Of a stretch of 17,727 nucleotides of DNA, positions 17,093 to 17,727 are shown piece by piece (within the stretch, counting starts at the first letter, position 1; the number at the start of each line of letters is the position of its first letter). The notes under the pieces are model-generated. The model was not told where the DNA came from. It did no database searches and was given only the letters and a program-made list of their open reading frames with translations. The position numbers and the translations under genes were made by a program. The stretch is from NCBI GenBank assembly GCA_020283715.1, contig JAIQCW010000219.1, positions 1 through 17,727 on the forward strand, given 5' to 3'. The stretch is from Cytauxzoon felis. Lineage: Eukaryota > Apicomplexa > Aconoidasida > Piroplasmida > Theileriidae.

Positions 17093-17727
17093 ATGGCATC
17101 ATCTAGTACATCCTGCAATTGTAAAATAGAAACTACAGGCGTACAGAAGGCAGCCGCCTTCTTAGGAGGATTTATTCTTCCATTTCCTCTATACATAGTG
17201 GTTAATTTCTCTTCATTTGCTGTTGAAAGATTCCATCTACCACCGGATAAGATACCATTATTCATCAATAAATTCTTCAGTTCTATGGAAATATCATGTG
17301 TAGTTGGTATGATGATAACATGTGCAATTGTTGTAGGACTCAAAGAAAGCTCTAATATCCTTTCAATCGTCAATATATGGTTTTTCTTTATTACCGTTGT
17401 GCGTTGTTCATTAGTTATATCTCTGGAGGTGATTTTGGAAGAATTACTCACTATTATTGGATGGTGAATATTCTAGGATTTGTATTAGGTTATAATTATA
17501 TCAGTAGCGCAAAAGTAGCAGCCAACGACAACCTTCTCGCAATCCTTGGTCGCACACTTTCCGGGATTGTAGTTGTAATTTATCAAATGGGATTCTATTA
17601 TATCGGATCCTACTATGGATTAGAGGATTTAGGTCACCGGATGTTCATTTGGTTCTTTATTATGTTAATAATCATCTCACTCTCCGCATCTATGACCTGG
17701 ACCATAGCATACAATAATACGGATGAT
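17093..17727 (+). CDS. Second ENT-like membrane protein, 3'-truncated by the window edge, with an apparent frameshift
   Basis: The first frame starts at ATG 17093 (MASSSTSCNCK) and ends at TGA 17465-17467. The overlapping frame (codons from positions such as 17461) is open to the window end and reads as membrane protein: HYYWMVNILGFVLGYNYIS, GRTLSGIVVVIYQMGFYYIG, FIWFFIMLIIISLS. The two parts together match the N-terminal half of the protein at 3408-5009, including segment order, the LPPDKIPLFINKF motif after helix 1 and an Arg before the fourth helix. The switch must lie between about 17355 and 17440, because the second frame has a stop upstream near 17353. One missing base explains it; the T5 run at 17381-17385 or 17400-17410 are candidates. 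A 35-nt intron 17380-17414 would also fix the frame, but its donor (GTTTTT) is poor. Possible alternatives are a pseudogene or an assembly error. Confidence 0.68.

Overview
The window is a strongly AT-rich piece of a nuclear genome with short spliceosomal introns. It most likely comes from an apicomplexan, and a piroplasm (Babesia/Theileria/Cytauxzoon group) is the best guess. The evidence is a carbamoyl-phosphate synthetase II with the glutaminase fused to the synthetase, a compact GSK-3 kinase, two 11-TM-type ENT-like membrane proteins, and dense packing with GT-AG introns of 40-70 nt. The species cannot be named from the sequence alone.

Left part (1-5.0 kb): the 3' part of an unrecognised membrane-anchored protein; a proteasome lid subunit RPN12/PSMD8 in three exons, with an apparent one-base frameshift in a T8 run; a 24-bp perfect hairpin; and a single-exon polytopic membrane protein with equilibrative nucleoside transporter (ENT)-like topology. 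No dispersed repeat is seen here.

Middle part (5.1-15.85 kb): GSK-3 kinase (minus strand, two exons) is divergent from CPSII (plus strand, six exons, 1618 aa), followed by the mRNA-decapping enzyme DCP2 (plus strand, apparent frameshift in an A8 run). Eight copies of a GC-richer, MITE-like, inverted-modular element lie in this part. Five fill the long introns (one in GSK3, four in CPSII) and three lie between or after genes. None interrupts an exon. Introns without the element are 40-70 nt; those with it are 318-420 nt.

Right part (15.85-17.73 kb): about 1.2 kb with no supported gene, then the 5' part of a second ENT-like membrane protein. It resembles the one at 3408-5009 and is broken by an apparent one-base loss.

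Three observations stand out. (1) The element family itself. (2) A saw-tooth of G-versus-C skew: coding sequence just right of an element is G-rich, and coding sequence just left of the next element is C-rich on the same strand, so the skew flips at each element. (3) The glutaminase domain of CPSII has Ser where the catalytic Cys should be, as in ammonia-dependent mammalian CPS1. The housekeeping genes (protein turnover, signalling, pyrimidine synthesis, mRNA decay) share no pathway; the shared feature is the repeats between and inside them.
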